The notes: generated by a model not told the origin, from the sequence alone. DNA of 42,460 bases from Candidatus Cryptobacteroides merdavium (GCA_017694755.1 JADIMO010000063.1:1-42460), one strand, 5' to 3'. Positions 33,272 through 42,201 are shown, counted from the first letter of the stretch. Numbers and translations are program-made.

Positions 33272-35368
33272 ATGGCGGTTCTTGAAAAAATTCGCGTAAA
33301 GCTGGGTGTGTTCATAACCATTGTCATAGCATTGGCATTGCTGTCATTCATCATTGATCCTACCACACTCGAAGCTGTATCCAATTCGATGTCATCCAAA
33401 TATGATGTGGGGGACATCAACGGCAAACGTATTTCATATCAGGATTTTGAAAGTGAGGTGGAGAATTTCACCACTCTCAGTGAGATAACCTCAGGTACTT
33501 CTGCCCGCAACGAACAGCAGATGGAAGCCATAAGGAATGCCGCATGGCAGTCCATGATAGACAGGTATCTTTTCATCAGGAATGCCAAGGATGCAGGCAT
33601 TGCAGTCGGAGAGGCTGAATTGCTGGCACTCACTACAGGTGATATGATTTCCCCTGTCATTGCCCAGGATCCGAATTTCTTCGATGAGAGCGGTACTTTC
33701 TCAAAAGACAGGCTTGTACAACTTGTGCAGAACATCGGGAATGATCCGTCAGGAAACATCAGGATGTATTGGGATTATCTCCAGAACACTGTCTATACTC
33801 AGCAGTATTATGCAAAATACGGCTCGCTTTTCACACAGGGCAACTTCACCAATCCTCTGATGCTTTCAAGGGAGATTGATGAAAACAACAATACTACTGA
33901 CGCTGAATTTGTCATGGTGCCTTACGGTTTTACCACCGATTCCACCATAGTTGTTACAGACAAGGAGATAAAGGACTATTATGATGCCCATAAGGAAATG
34001 TACAGGCAGCAGGCAAGCCGTGACATTGAGTATGTGGTATTTGAAGTGGTTCCTTCTGATGACGACATTGCCGCAGCCAATGAGGAGGTCATGAAGGTGT
34101 ATGATGAGTTTGCCGCCACAGAAAAGGCTGACATGAAGAGCTTCCTTCTCAGGAATTCAGACAGGCCTTATTCAGAATATTACTATAGGACAGGCGAGCT
34201 CAATACCATTTCTTCAGATGTCGATGATTTTGTTTTCAATGACGGGAAGGGCACTTCAAAGGTGTTCACCAAAGATAACACATTCTATGTGGCAAAGGTG
34301 ATGGACAGCAGGATGGTTCCTGATTCAGTGTTTGTTAAGCACATCCTTCTTCAGGGGGATCAGGAGGCATTGGCGGACAGTCTTGTGAACGTGCTCAAGA
34401 GCGGCCGCGAGTCTTTCTCCAATGTGGCTTCCCTCTATTCTGCCGACCAGAATCCGAATGTGGCTGAAAGAGGAGACATAGGCTGGATGACCCAAACCTA
34501 TATGATACCTGGAATGGAGTCTGTGATGACCGCTCCTCTCAACAATATCTTTGTAATTGACACCCAGTACGGAAAGCATATTGTGAAGGTTACTGACAGG
34601 ACTGAGCCTCTGCTCAAGAAGCAGGTTGCAATCCTTGAGAGGACAGCCATCGCAAGCAAGGAGACTTTCAACAAATACTACTCTCAGGCCAACAACATAG
34701 CCGCAAAGTCAGCTGGAAAATATGAGAATTTCAAGAAGGCAGTTGAGGAGGAAGGACTGTATGCACATCCGGTCAACAGGATGCTTGAAAGTTCCAACAG
34801 GCTCGGAGCCATAGATGATACAAAGCCGGTTACAAGGTGGGCTTTCGAGGCCAAGCCGGGAAAAGTTTCGGACATCATAACTGTCAACAACAACTATTTC
34901 TTCGTTGCCGCCCTCAAGGGAATCCACAAGGAAGGCTATTCCACTGTGCAGGAGGTTTCTTCAGGCATCAGGAACATTCTTTACCGTGAAAAACTCGGTG
35001 AAAAGAAAGCTGCTGAAATTGCTGAGAAGATCAAGGGGCTCAATGACATGCAGGCCATAGCCGATGCTCTCGGCACTACAGTAAGCACCAAGGAGAACAT
35101 CACTTTCGCTTCGCTTACTTCACAGGGACTTGACCCTAAGTTCATCGGAGCTGTTTCCGTGGCTGAAGAAGGCAAGATTTGTGGTCCTCTTGCTGGAAAT
35201 ATAGGAGTCTATGTGTACAAGGTAACAGGTCATGACACAGGTTCCTTCTTCACCGAAGATGACGCCAAGGCCCGCGATTCACAGATGTCGCAGTACAGTC
35301 TCCAGATGCTTCTTCCTGTGATGATGCAGGATGCTGATGTAAAAGACAACAGGGCTCGTTTCTATTAG
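33272..35368 (+). CDS. PpiD/SurA-like membrane-anchored peptidyl-prolyl isomerase chaperone
   Basis: The 698-aa protein has one N-terminal membrane helix (about 10-29, LGVFITIVIALALLSFIID) and then a SurA-N-like chaperone region (VGDINGKRISYQDFESEVEN). The parvulin-type rotamase domain is at about 350-455 (VFVKHILLQGDQEALADSLV, then AERGDIGWMTQTYMIPGMES and DTQYGKHIVKVTDR). A second helical region follows, with VKDNRARFY at the end. It acts in the periplasm on outer-membrane protein folding. Bacteroidetes homologs are usual in this context after lptC. It ends at a strong terminator. Confidence 0.9.
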   Translation: MAVLEKIRVKLGVFITIVIALALLSFIIDPTTLEAVSNSMSSKYDVGDINGKRISYQDFESEVENFTTLSEITSGTSARNEQQMEAIRNAAWQSMIDRYLFIRNAKDAGIAVGEAELLALTTGDMISPVIAQDPNFFDESGTFSKDRLVQLVQNIGNDPSGNIRMYWDYLQNTVYTQQYYAKYGSLFTQGNFTNPLMLSREIDENNNTTDAEFVMVPYGFTTDSTIVVTDKEIKDYYDAHKEMYRQQASRDIEYVVFEVVPSDDDIAAANEEVMKVYDEFAATEKADMKSFLLRNSDRPYSEYYYRTGELNTISSDVDDFVFNDGKGTSKVFTKDNTFYVAKVMDSRMVPDSVFVKHILLQGDQEALADSLVNVLKSGRESFSNVASLYSADQNPNVAERGDIGWMTQTYMIPGMESVMTAPLNNIFVIDTQYGKHIVKVTDRTEPLLKKQVAILERTAIASKETFNKYYSQANNIAAKSAGKYENFKKAVEEEGLYAHPVNRMLESSNRLGAIDDTKPVTRWAFEAKPGKVSDIITVNNNYFFVAALKGIHKEGYSTVQEVSSGIRNILYREKLGEKKAAEIAEKIKGLNDMQAIADALGTTVSTKENITFASLTSQGLDPKFIGAVSVAEEGKICGPLAGNIGVYVYKVTGHDTGSFFTEDDAKARDSQMSQYSLQMLLPVMMQDADVKDNRARFY

Positions 35369-35392
35369 GATTTCAAGACACTCCATATTATG

Positions 35393-35419
35393 AGAAAAGC
35401 CGGGATTCCCGGCTTTTCT
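35393..35419 (+). terminator. Terminator of the coaX-ppiD-like gene run
   Basis: AGAAAAGCCGGG and CCCGGCTTTTCT form a perfect 12-bp stem around a 3-nt loop, 24 nt after the ppiD-like stop; the stem itself ends in a T-rich arm. Confidence 0.88.
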
Positions 35420-35427
35420 TAAAAAAG

Positions 35428-35456
35428 GACCGACCTAATCTATGGGTCGGTCTTTT
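35428..35456. terminator. Bidirectional terminator, mainly for ychF
   Basis: GACCGACC/GGTCGGTC (35428-35435 and 35445-35452) forms an 8-bp stem. TTTT follows on the plus strand, and on the minus strand a C and six T follow. It therefore can end ychF transcription and back up the preceding terminator. Confidence 0.85.
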
Positions 35457-35484
35457 GATATTTCAGAACGGTTTTTCAGGCGTT

Positions 35485-36588
35485 TCAGACGTTGAAGAGG
35501 AAGTGCATTATGTCACCGTCCTGGACAACGTAATCCTTGCCTTCTATACCAAGTTTTCCTGCAGCGCGGCAGGCTGCTTCTGATTTCAGTTCGACGAAGT
35601 CTTCATATTTGATGACTTCTGCGCGGATGAAGCCTTTTTCAAAGTCAGAATGGATGACACCGGCGGCTTTAGGTGCCTTGTCTCCCTTGTTGATGGTCCA
35701 GGCACGGCATTCGTCGGCTCCGGCTGTGAAGAATGTCTGGAGATTGAGAAGGTCGTAGGCTTTCTGTATAAGCCTGACTACTCCTGATTCTTCAAGCCCC
35801 ATTTCCTCAAGGAACATCTGCCTTTCTTCGTAGGTTTCTAGTTCTGCTATGTCTGATTCTATCTTGGCCGCTATTACGAGGATTTCGGCATTTTCGTCCT
35901 TTACTGCCTCACGTACTTGCTCGACATATCCATTGCCGGATGCAGCTGCTGATTCATCCACATTGCAGACATACATCACAGGCTTGTTGGTGAGAAGGAA
36001 AAGGTCTTTGGCAAGCTGTTCTTCCTCCTGGTTTTCAAGAGCTACCGTGCGGCATGACTTGCCTGCAAGAAGAGCTTCCTTGTAACGGAGAAGAAGTTCA
36101 TGGAGTTTCTTTGCGCTCTTGTCACCTCCTGCCTGGGCCTGTTTCTGAACCTTTGCAAGGCGGTTTTCCACAGTCTCCAGGTCTTTCATCTGAAGCTCCA
36201 TGTCAATGACTTCCTTGTCCCTCACAGGATCCACGCTTCCGTCGACATGGACTATGTTCGGGTCATCGAAGCATCTGAGGACATGCAGGATGGCATCCGT
36301 TTCACGGATGTTGGCCAGGAACTGGTTGCCGAGTCCCTCCCCTTTGCTGGCTCCTTTTACAAGTCCTGCAATGTCAACTATTTCCACTGTGGCAGGCACT
36401 ACCCTTTTAGGGTTGCAGAGCTTTTCAAGCACTTCAAGTCTCTTGTCCGGAACTATCGTGGAACCGATGTTCGGTTCGATGGTACAGAACGGGAAATTTG
36501 CGCTCTGGGCCTTGCCTGAGCTTATGCAGTTGAAAAGTGTTGATTTGCCCACATTAGGGAGTCCTACTATTCCGCATTTCAATGACAT
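35485..36588 (-). CDS. ychF: Ribosome-binding ATPase YchF
   Basis: YchF (OLA1) is an Obg-family P-loop protein that prefers ATP and associates with ribosomes. The 367-aa protein has G1 GLPNVGKST near residue 8, LVKGASKGEGLGNQFLANIR, the non-canonical G4 element YVCNVDE (in place of NKxD, the reason for ATP preference), ISDIAELETYEERQMFLEEM-like helical text before LLNLQTFFTAG, and the C-terminal TGS domain ending KDYVVQDGDIMHFLFNV. It is one of two minus-strand genes in the right arm. Its leader contains a GC-rich hairpin. Confidence 0.96.
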   Translation of the reverse strand: MSLKCGIVGLPNVGKSTLFNCISSGKAQSANFPFCTIEPNIGSTIVPDKRLEVLEKLCNPKRVVPATVEIVDIAGLVKGASKGEGLGNQFLANIRETDAILHVLRCFDDPNIVHVDGSVDPVRDKEVIDMELQMKDLETVENRLAKVQKQAQAGGDKSAKKLHELLLRYKEALLAGKSCRTVALENQEEEQLAKDLFLLTNKPVMYVCNVDESAAASGNGYVEQVREAVKDENAEILVIAAKIESDIAELETYEERQMFLEEMGLEESGVVRLIQKAYDLLNLQTFFTAGADECRAWTINKGDKAPKAAGVIHSDFEKGFIRAEVIKYEDFVELKSEAACRAAGKLGIEGKDYVVQDGDIMHFLFNV

Positions 36589-36615
36589 GACGTAATCTTT
36601 TAAAATTTGAACAGT

Positions 36616-36655
36616 GACCGGTATAGTGCCGGTCTTGAACCGGTTGGCAAAGGTA
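36616..36655 (-). promoter_or_regulatory. ychF -7 element and leader hairpin
   Basis: TACCTTTG (36648-36655, minus strand) fits TAnnTTTG. Between it and the ATG lies a perfect stem GACCGG/CCGGTC (36616-36621 and 36629-36634), plus the palindrome AACCGGTT (36638-36645). The hairpin would sit in the 5' leader, about 30 nt before the start codon. Confidence 0.45.
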
Positions 36656-36676
36656 AGGGATTCTTTTCAGAAATTG

Positions 36677-36701
36677 CCACATTTCTTGTGGTTTCACCAC
36701 A
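36677..36701. promoter_or_regulatory. Regularly spaced CCACA/TGTGG/CCACA half-sites
   Basis: Three 5-bp elements in alternating orientation, CCACA, TGTGG and CCACA, are separated by exactly 5 nt each. They form two overlapping dyads in the ychF/nuclease divergent gap, close to where the ychF -33 element would be. This may be an operator, but no regulator is identified. Confidence 0.35.
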
Positions 36702-36778
36702 TTTTTCTCTTTTTGACTGTTTTTTCTTTTTTATGTCCGGATATTCGTAACCTCACAGGACTGTGAATAATGTGTTTG

Positions 36779-36793
36779 TACCGTAAAACGGTA
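36779..36793. promoter_or_regulatory. Small dyad upstream of the nuclease-fold gene
   Basis: TACCGT-AAA-ACGGTA is a perfect 6-bp inverted repeat, 50 nt before the start of the secreted nuclease-fold gene, with a second palindrome CGATATCG just after it. An operator is possible; nothing more can be said. Confidence 0.3.
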
Positions 36794-36842
36794 TTCGCGA
36801 TATCGTATTTTATATCATGAAAACAAGCCAGCCAAATTCATT

Positions 36843-37958
36843 ATGATGAATTATAAGGTATTATTTGTTGAATGTATGTGTCTGCTTTCGGCGGTTTTCG
36901 TAAATGCCGGCAACAGAGTCGGCCATATTGCCGTACCATCAGCATTTACGTTTCAGGCGTGTGTGGATGAATCCGGTGATGAAGACCGGAGAGAGGAAAC
37001 TTTGCTTGTCATGTTCTGGAACCTGGAGAATTTCTTTGACTGGAAAGACGGCGGCTGCAGCGGGTCGGACAGTGAATTTTCTTCTTTCGGGGAAAGGCAT
37101 TGGACCAGGTCAAGGTTCTATACGAAATGCAATGTCATAGCAAAGACTTTTCTGTGGATTGAAGATGAGTATGGGAGGATACCGGATGTGGCGGGATTCG
37201 CCGAGGTGGAGAACAGGTTCGTGCTGAATGCACTGTTGAATGCCACCGCATTGCGGAAATATGACTATGATGTCGTGCACTATGATTCTCCTGATCCGAG
37301 AGGGATAGATGTGGCACTCATATACCGCAGGTCAGTATTCAGAAAATCGGTTTCGAGGCCGGTAAAGGTGTCTTCACGACATATACACAGTCCGGACGGG
37401 CAGGGGAGTGTCCGATATGAAGATTTCCGTACACGGGACATACTTTATGTGGCTTTGCAGTCTGGTGAATCTGATGTATCTGGTGAATCTGACGGAGGGA
37501 GGATGATTCATTTTCTTGTCAACCACCATCCCTCAAAATACGGCGGGGAGGAGGTTTCTGCACCGAAAAGAATGGCGGCGATGGAGACAATGATTTCGGT
37601 ATGTGACTCCATCGGGCTTGCTGACATTGTCTGCATGGGGGATTTCAATGACACTCCGGACAGTCCTTTGTTTGACTTTTCCGGCCGGAATCTTGTCAAC
37701 AAGTCAGACAGTCTTTACAAGAGAGGGGAGGGGACGATCAGGTACAAAGGCAAGAGAGATCTCATAGACATGTTCATCGTTTCGACGGGAATGTCCGGAA
37801 ACTCGGTGATGGAGATATGCAAGGTACCGTTTTTGACTGTGTGGGACAATGCCTATCCGGGAGAGAAGCCGTTCAGGACATATTCCGGACCGAGGTATAT
37901 CGGAGGGGTGAGCGACCATTGTCCTGTCCTGCTCCGGATATTTTCCGAAATGCCTTGA
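36843..37958 (+). CDS. Secreted endonuclease/exonuclease/phosphatase-family protein
   Basis: The 371-aa protein has an N-terminal signal peptide (about 1-22, cleaved near VFVNAG) and the full set of EEP-fold motifs: MFWNLENFFDW near 56, AEVENR (metal Glu), DPRGIDVALIYR, NHHPSKYGG (catalytic His), GDFNDTPDSPLFD, KRDLIDMFIV and the terminal SDHCPVLLR. It probably hydrolyses phosphodiester or phosphomonoester bonds in the periplasm or outside. The substrate (DNA, RNA or lipid phosphate) cannot be read from sequence. The start may be the second ATG at 36846. Confidence 0.88.
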   Translation: MMNYKVLFVECMCLLSAVFVNAGNRVGHIAVPSAFTFQACVDESGDEDRREETLLVMFWNLENFFDWKDGGCSGSDSEFSSFGERHWTRSRFYTKCNVIAKTFLWIEDEYGRIPDVAGFAEVENRFVLNALLNATALRKYDYDVVHYDSPDPRGIDVALIYRRSVFRKSVSRPVKVSSRHIHSPDGQGSVRYEDFRTRDILYVALQSGESDVSGESDGGRMIHFLVNHHPSKYGGEEVSAPKRMAAMETMISVCDSIGLADIVCMGDFNDTPDSPLFDFSGRNLVNKSDSLYKRGEGTIRYKGKRDLIDMFIVSTGMSGNSVMEICKVPFLTVWDNAYPGEKPFRTYSGPRYIGGVSDHCPVLLRIFSEMP

Positions 37959-37979
37959 AGTCCGGGGCTGAAAGCATTT

Positions 37980-38010
37980 TTTGTTTTATCCGTGGATATT
38001 GGTATCTTTG
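37980..38010 (+). promoter_or_regulatory. Promoter of galK
   Basis: TTTG (37980-37983) is followed by 19 nt and then TATCTTTG (38003-38010), a full match to the phylum consensus. The -7 element is part of a small dyad, ATCTTTGAAAGAT (38004-38016), which could overlap an operator. The leader is about 40 nt. Confidence 0.75.
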
Positions 38011-38057
38011 AAAGATAAATCCGCATAATTTCAAATTAACTATACAAACCAAACAAG

Positions 38058-39203
38058 ATGAAATCGAGAATATCTGAGAAATTCAGGACTCTTTTCGGCA
38101 AGGACGGAGATTTTTTTGCTTCTGCCGGAAGAATCAATCTCATCGGTGAGCATACCGACTATAATGGAGGTTATGTATTCCCGGGAGCCATTGACAAGGG
38201 GATGATTGCTGAAATCGAGCTGAACGGCACGAACAGGGTGTGCGCATATGCCCTTGATCTTGATGAATATGTTGAATTCGGCCTTGAAGAGGAGGATATT
38301 CCTTCACAGAGCTGGGCAAGGTATATCTTCGGAGTTTGCCGTGAAATCATCAAGAGGGGAGGGATGATAGGCGGATTCAATACCGTATTTGCGGGCGATG
38401 TCCCTCTCGGTGCCGGAATGTCTTCATCCGCCGCTCTGGAGAGCACTTTTGCATTTGCATTGAATTATCTTTTCAATCTCGGAATAGACAAGTTTGAACT
38501 TGCAAGGATAGGCCAGTATACTGAGCACAACTATTGTGGTGTGAAATGCGGCATCATGGATCAGTTTGCATCCGTATTCGGAAAGAAGGGCAACCTTATG
38601 AGGCTCGACTGCAAAACAATGGAATACAAGTATTATCCGTTTGACCCTAAGGGATACAAGCTCGTCCTTCTTGATTCGGTGGTGAAACATGAGCTTGCCT
38701 CATCTGCATACAACAAGAGGCGTGAGTCATGCGAGCATGTCGCTTCTGCCATCAGAAAGAATCATCCTGAAGTGGAGTTCCTCAGGGATGCCAAGAAAGA
38801 GTGGCTGGACGAGGTGAAGGCTGAGGTTTCGGAGGAAGACTACATGAGGGCTGAATATGTGATTGAGGAGGTGCAGAGGGTGCTTGATGTGTGCGATGCC
38901 CTTGAACGCGGGGATTATGAGACTGTGGGACAGAAGATGTATGAAACACATCACGGAATGAGCAAACTTTATGAGGTGAGCTGCGAAGAACTCGACTTCC
39001 TGAATGACATCGCAAAGGAATGCGGTGTGACGGGCTCCCGTGTGATGGGGGGCGGCTTCGGAGGCTGCACCATCAACCTTGTCAAGAATGAGCTGTATGA
39101 CAATTTCATAGCAAAGGCTAAGGCCGCCTTCAAGGAGAAGTTCGGCCATGAACCTAAAGTCTATGATGTCGTGATCAGCGACGGTGCAAGGAAACTTGAA
39201 TAA
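38058..39203 (+). CDS. galK: Galactokinase
   Basis: GalK phosphorylates galactose to galactose-1-phosphate (Leloir pathway). The 381-aa GHMP kinase shows the galactokinase signature GRINLIGEHTDYNGGYVFPG at 25-44, motif 2 DVPLGAGMSSSAALESTFAF, IGQYTEHNYCGVKCGIMDQF and the C-terminal motif 3 GSRVMGGGFGGCTINLV. It stands alone with its own promoter and terminator; no galT, galE or mutarotase is adjacent. Confidence 0.95.
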   Translation: MKSRISEKFRTLFGKDGDFFASAGRINLIGEHTDYNGGYVFPGAIDKGMIAEIELNGTNRVCAYALDLDEYVEFGLEEEDIPSQSWARYIFGVCREIIKRGGMIGGFNTVFAGDVPLGAGMSSSAALESTFAFALNYLFNLGIDKFELARIGQYTEHNYCGVKCGIMDQFASVFGKKGNLMRLDCKTMEYKYYPFDPKGYKLVLLDSVVKHELASSAYNKRRESCEHVASAIRKNHPEVEFLRDAKKEWLDEVKAEVSEEDYMRAEYVIEEVQRVLDVCDALERGDYETVGQKMYETHHGMSKLYEVSCEELDFLNDIAKECGVTGSRVMGGGFGGCTINLVKNELYDNFIAKAKAAFKEKFGHEPKVYDVVISDGARKLE

Positions 39204-39217
39204 CGCTTGCCGCAGAC

Positions 39218-39262
39218 AAAAAACGGGCTCGGGAATTATTGTTTTCCGGGCTCGTTTTTTGT
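39218..39262 (+). terminator. Terminator of galK
   Basis: AAAAAACGGGCTCGG (39218-39232) pairs with CCGGGCTCGTTTTTT (39246-39260) through 15 positions including two G-U pairs, ending in a T-tract. A strong intrinsic terminator 14 nt after the galK stop. Confidence 0.88.
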
Positions 39263-39293
39263 TTCAAGGAGGATAATAATGTCAGATCCAACT

Positions 39294-39953
39294 CTATCTG
39301 ATAAAAGACTGTACCCAGGCGGCGTCAATTTTTTCAAATCCGTCGCCTGGTTTTATATTAGGGTTTCTCTGCATGATTCCGGTGCAGTCTTCATAGACAT
39401 TGTAGCCTATGCTGACCTGCTCCATTTTCCCGTCATACGGGTACATGAAGGTTATCATCCGCCCTCCGTCCTCTCCTGTAAGGGCATAGAAATGGAACGG
39501 TGCATTCATGATTTCTGCGGCCTTTTCCCTGTTTTTTGCTGCCATTTCCATCTTTGTGACATATTTGCATATTTCCAGGACGGCATCGTCGAGGCCTGCG
39601 TCAAATGTGATGACCTTTTCCATGAGGGATCCGGTGTCTTCCACCAGTCTGAGAGTGTAATGTCCTATTGCCTTGGCATGCAGGGTTATCGAGTGCATCT
39701 GCGCTTCTGATATTTCCGAACCGGACGGAAGCAGCCATATCATTATCTTTTTGTCAGGGTCGTGGTAGAGGGTTTCGTACCGTGAAAGGTTGGCCTGGCC
39801 GCATGAGGAGCATTTCCAGAGGAACAGGGACCCGTCCCTGACCTTTTCCTTCAATTCGGGGTTTTCAGCCGTGTTTATGCTTCTGTATATCGTGATTTCG
39901 TTGTTTGTACCGCATTTGCAGCATGCGGCTTCTGCTTTTCTTATGATGGACAT
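39294..39953 (-). CDS. CpXC-domain protein
   Basis: The 219-aa protein has an N-terminal zinc-ribbon-like CpXC domain: Cys11, Cys12 and Cys14 (AACCKCG), then Cys48 and Cys51 (WKCSSCG) separated by NTAENPELKEKVRDGSLF. This is the arrangement of the CpXC family, whose function is not established. The C-terminal half is soluble alpha/beta (TFDAGLDDAVLEICKYVTKM, then AAKNREKAAEIMNAPFHFY) without catalytic motifs I recognise. The ATG at 39953 is preferred over 39998. It is divergent, with a 104-bp gap, from the large unknown membrane protein. Confidence 0.78.
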   Translation of the reverse strand: MSIIRKAEAACCKCGTNNEITIYRSINTAENPELKEKVRDGSLFLWKCSSCGQANLSRYETLYHDPDKKIMIWLLPSGSEISEAQMHSITLHAKAIGHYTLRLVEDTGSLMEKVITFDAGLDDAVLEICKYVTKMEMAAKNREKAAEIMNAPFHFYALTGEDGGRMITFMYPYDGKMEQVSIGYNVYEDCTGIMQRNPNIKPGDGFEKIDAAWVQSFIR

Positions 39954-39975
39954 ACCTGCTGTATTTTTTGAGGCC

Positions 39976-39983
39976 CAAATATA
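39976..39983 (-). promoter_or_regulatory. -7 element for the CpXC gene
   Basis: TATATTTG on the minus strand fits TAnnTTTG, 23 nt before the preferred start. No -33 TTTG at the right distance. Confidence 0.4.
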
Positions 39984-40003
39984 GGAAACAGTTTTCAAAT
40001 AAT

Positions 40004-40011
40004 TAAATTTG
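40004..40011 (+). promoter_or_regulatory. -7 element for the CorA-topology membrane protein gene
   Basis: TAAATTTG fits TAnnTTTG, 46 nt before the ATG at 40058. The -33 region lacks TTTG. Confidence 0.4.
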
Positions 40012-40057
40012 CATAAATTACTTCCGCATAATTATTTATTTTTCATTTTGATGGCTT

Positions 40058-41698
40058 ATGACTTCCATTAAAGACTATGGATGCGCCCGCGAAGGGAACG
40101 GGCTGCGTTATCCCGGATTTTCGATTGTCCTGATGCAGATGTTTTCTCTCGGGAGATTCAAGGAATTTGATGAAGAAAAGGCAGCTGCCACAGGACTTGT
40201 GTCCTCTGCTGTCAAGAAAAGCATCGACCATCTCATCTTCGTGATGGACAGTAAGGACAGGGAGAACATCAGAAGGTACAGGCTTGAAGGATTTGACTTT
40301 TCCCTGGTGCTTGAAGAGCCTTACAGGGTGGAGATGAAGGGGCATGTGTTTGTAGAGATGCTGATACTTTTCGGATATACGGTGTCCCTGACATACAGGT
40401 TCGTATTTGACGGGAATCTTTGCAGCCTTTCCGCGCCTGCTTCCACTGACCATATAATAGCCCTTCTTTCAGCGCATCTGAGCGCAGAACATTGGAGCCG
40501 TAATGAAGGGGAGGAGGAGACCAATATCAACCTTGAAATAAAGGATTTCAGGATTACCGGACTGAAGATAGGCTCTTCCGGAAATGCGCTCGGGGAAGGG
40601 GAGGAAGGCAATCTGCTGCTGAAGGGCTGCAGCAGGGTGTTCGATGACCTTACTGTGAGATATAAGAGATTCATACAGAAATGCTGCACCTCGTACAGGG
40701 CAAGCGTGTCAAAGGAGGACAGGTATGCGGATGAGAGGTCTTCCAGATGCCAGGAGCAGAATTCCTATAAGGATTTCCATTATGCGATGGTGGACATCTG
40801 GGAGAATGTCAGCCATCCGGACGGTGGCGGAGGCGACCTTTTTGCCGATGACAGGGATGACAGGATGTCTGAGGCCGAGATTGTGGACCATATCAGAGAG
40901 TACCACAAGGAAGAACTGATCGGAATGATGACGCTTTATCCTGAAGAATGGCCTTACCGCGACAGGGAGGCATACGACGAGGTTTGCGGCGGTAACATAG
41001 CCATAGACACGGATGATCTTGTGCTGGTCAATTCCAATGTCTGCGTAGTCATCGGGACATACGGCAGGCGTGGGGCAGGCTCGCCGGTGGACTGGGAGCA
41101 GCATCTTGAAGAGAGGGCGGATTATCATGTGTCGTGGCCTGAATATCTTTGCATACTGGAAATGGTCCTTGCGAAGAAATACATCATTGATTATGCAAGT
41201 GACCAGCTTGTGGATGCCACTCTGAACACTGGACACATGTCATCTTCAGAGCTCATAGCCCGCAACGCCGAGCTGAGCATGAGGCTTTCGAGGATGGTCC
41301 TGCAGCTCAATGTGGTGAAGTATTCGAAATTCATGTCCCATAAGGTGATGTTCGACAGGACCACCAGGCGGCTTGACATAGAGAATGACCAGAAGCGGCT
41401 CATCAAACTGATGGAAATGGTGGACAACAGTCTCCATAACATAAGCGACTATAAATCCGTAAGGTCCGATTTCGTGCTGAACTTCATCCTTGCCATAATT
41501 TCGGTGGTGTCCACATTTGAGATACTGTTCCAGGATGTCAACCTGCCGTTTGTGGAATATATAGGGCTTACATCAAGCAAGACTGCCGCCATACTCGTGT
41601 GGTTTGTTGCTGCTCTGGCCTGTTTCGGGCTTCTTCTTCTTCTGTTCAACACCACGAGGAACATATATGAAAGGGCAAGAAAATTTTTCGAGAAATGA
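40058..41698 (+). CDS. Unrecognised membrane protein with CorA-like topology
   Basis: I do not recognise a family for this 546-aa protein. It has a long soluble N-terminal region (1 to about 470) without a signal peptide and two closely spaced C-terminal helices at about 471-490 (DFVLNFILAIISVVSTFEIL) and 509-531 (TAAILVWFVAALACFGLLLL). Its tail is basic (RNIYERARKFFEK). A charged helical stretch (about 410-465, ELIARNAELSMRLSRMVLQL, then DQKRLIKLMEMVDNSLHNIS) precedes the first helix, like the stalk of CorA or of RMD1/DUF155 proteins. However, the CorA GMN motif is absent from the loop (QDVNLPFVEYIGLTSSK). A TAGS-rich acidic insert with three Gly (PDGGGGDLFADD) lies near 255. It overlaps the GNAT gene by 4 nt. 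Confidence 0.62.
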   Translation: MTSIKDYGCAREGNGLRYPGFSIVLMQMFSLGRFKEFDEEKAAATGLVSSAVKKSIDHLIFVMDSKDRENIRRYRLEGFDFSLVLEEPYRVEMKGHVFVEMLILFGYTVSLTYRFVFDGNLCSLSAPASTDHIIALLSAHLSAEHWSRNEGEEETNINLEIKDFRITGLKIGSSGNALGEGEEGNLLLKGCSRVFDDLTVRYKRFIQKCCTSYRASVSKEDRYADERSSRCQEQNSYKDFHYAMVDIWENVSHPDGGGGDLFADDRDDRMSEAEIVDHIREYHKEELIGMMTLYPEEWPYRDREAYDEVCGGNIAIDTDDLVLVNSNVCVVIGTYGRRGAGSPVDWEQHLEERADYHVSWPEYLCILEMVLAKKYIIDYASDQLVDATLNTGHMSSSELIARNAELSMRLSRMVLQLNVVKYSKFMSHKVMFDRTTRRLDIENDQKRLIKLMEMVDNSLHNISDYKSVRSDFVLNFILAIISVVSTFEILFQDVNLPFVEYIGLTSSKTAAILVWFVAALACFGLLLLLFNTTRNIYERARKFFEK

Positions 41699-42201
41699 TG
41701 GAAATCAGATTTGCACTGCGTGATGATCTTTCTGTATTGAAAGACATCTTCTGGACACATATAAATGCCTATAATGAATATATTTCACATGGGGAGCTGC
41801 AGATGGGGGTCGCCGAGGCTGATGTTTCCGGCGGCACTTTGAAGACACGGCCTGCCGGAAATGGGGAGGAAATGTGGATGAAGTACATAAATGCGAAATT
41901 CGATTCTCCGGACGCGGTCATCATGGTGGCTGAGGAGGATGGTTTCATAACAGGTTTCTGCGTGGCTGAAATCACCGATGACGGCGCAGACCCTTTCGGG
42001 GTGCTATGCGACCTCCTTGTAAACGGGCAGTACAGAGGGAGAGGCATAGGAGGAGAACTTCTTCAGATGGCTCTGAAATGGCTGAAGGACAGGGGCATAT
42101 CAGATGTGTACCTTGAATCAGGCAAGAACAACGTGGATGCTCACGAATTTTTCCGCAGAAGAGGCTTTGTGCATGTTTCGGATGTGTTCAGGCTAGTGTG
42201 A
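41695..42201 (+). CDS. GNAT-family N-acetyltransferase
   Basis: The 168-aa protein has the GNAT fold. Visible are the acceptor-side N-terminus (MEIRFALRDDLSVLKDIFW), the beta4 strand VLCDLLVNGQYRG, the acetyl-CoA loop RGRGIGGELLQMAL (Q/RxxGxG/A pattern), YLESGKNNVDAHEFFRRRGF and a final beta strand. The substrate is unknown. ATGA at 41695-41698 overlaps the stop of the upstream membrane protein, so translation is probably coupled and the two products may act together. A second ATG at 41698 is an equally good start. Confidence 0.85.
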   Translation: MMEIRFALRDDLSVLKDIFWTHINAYNEYISHGELQMGVAEADVSGGTLKTRPAGNGEEMWMKYINAKFDSPDAVIMVAEEDGFITGFCVAEITDDGADPFGVLCDLLVNGQYRGRGIGGELLQMALKWLKDRGISDVYLESGKNNVDAHEFFRRRGFVHVSDVFRLV

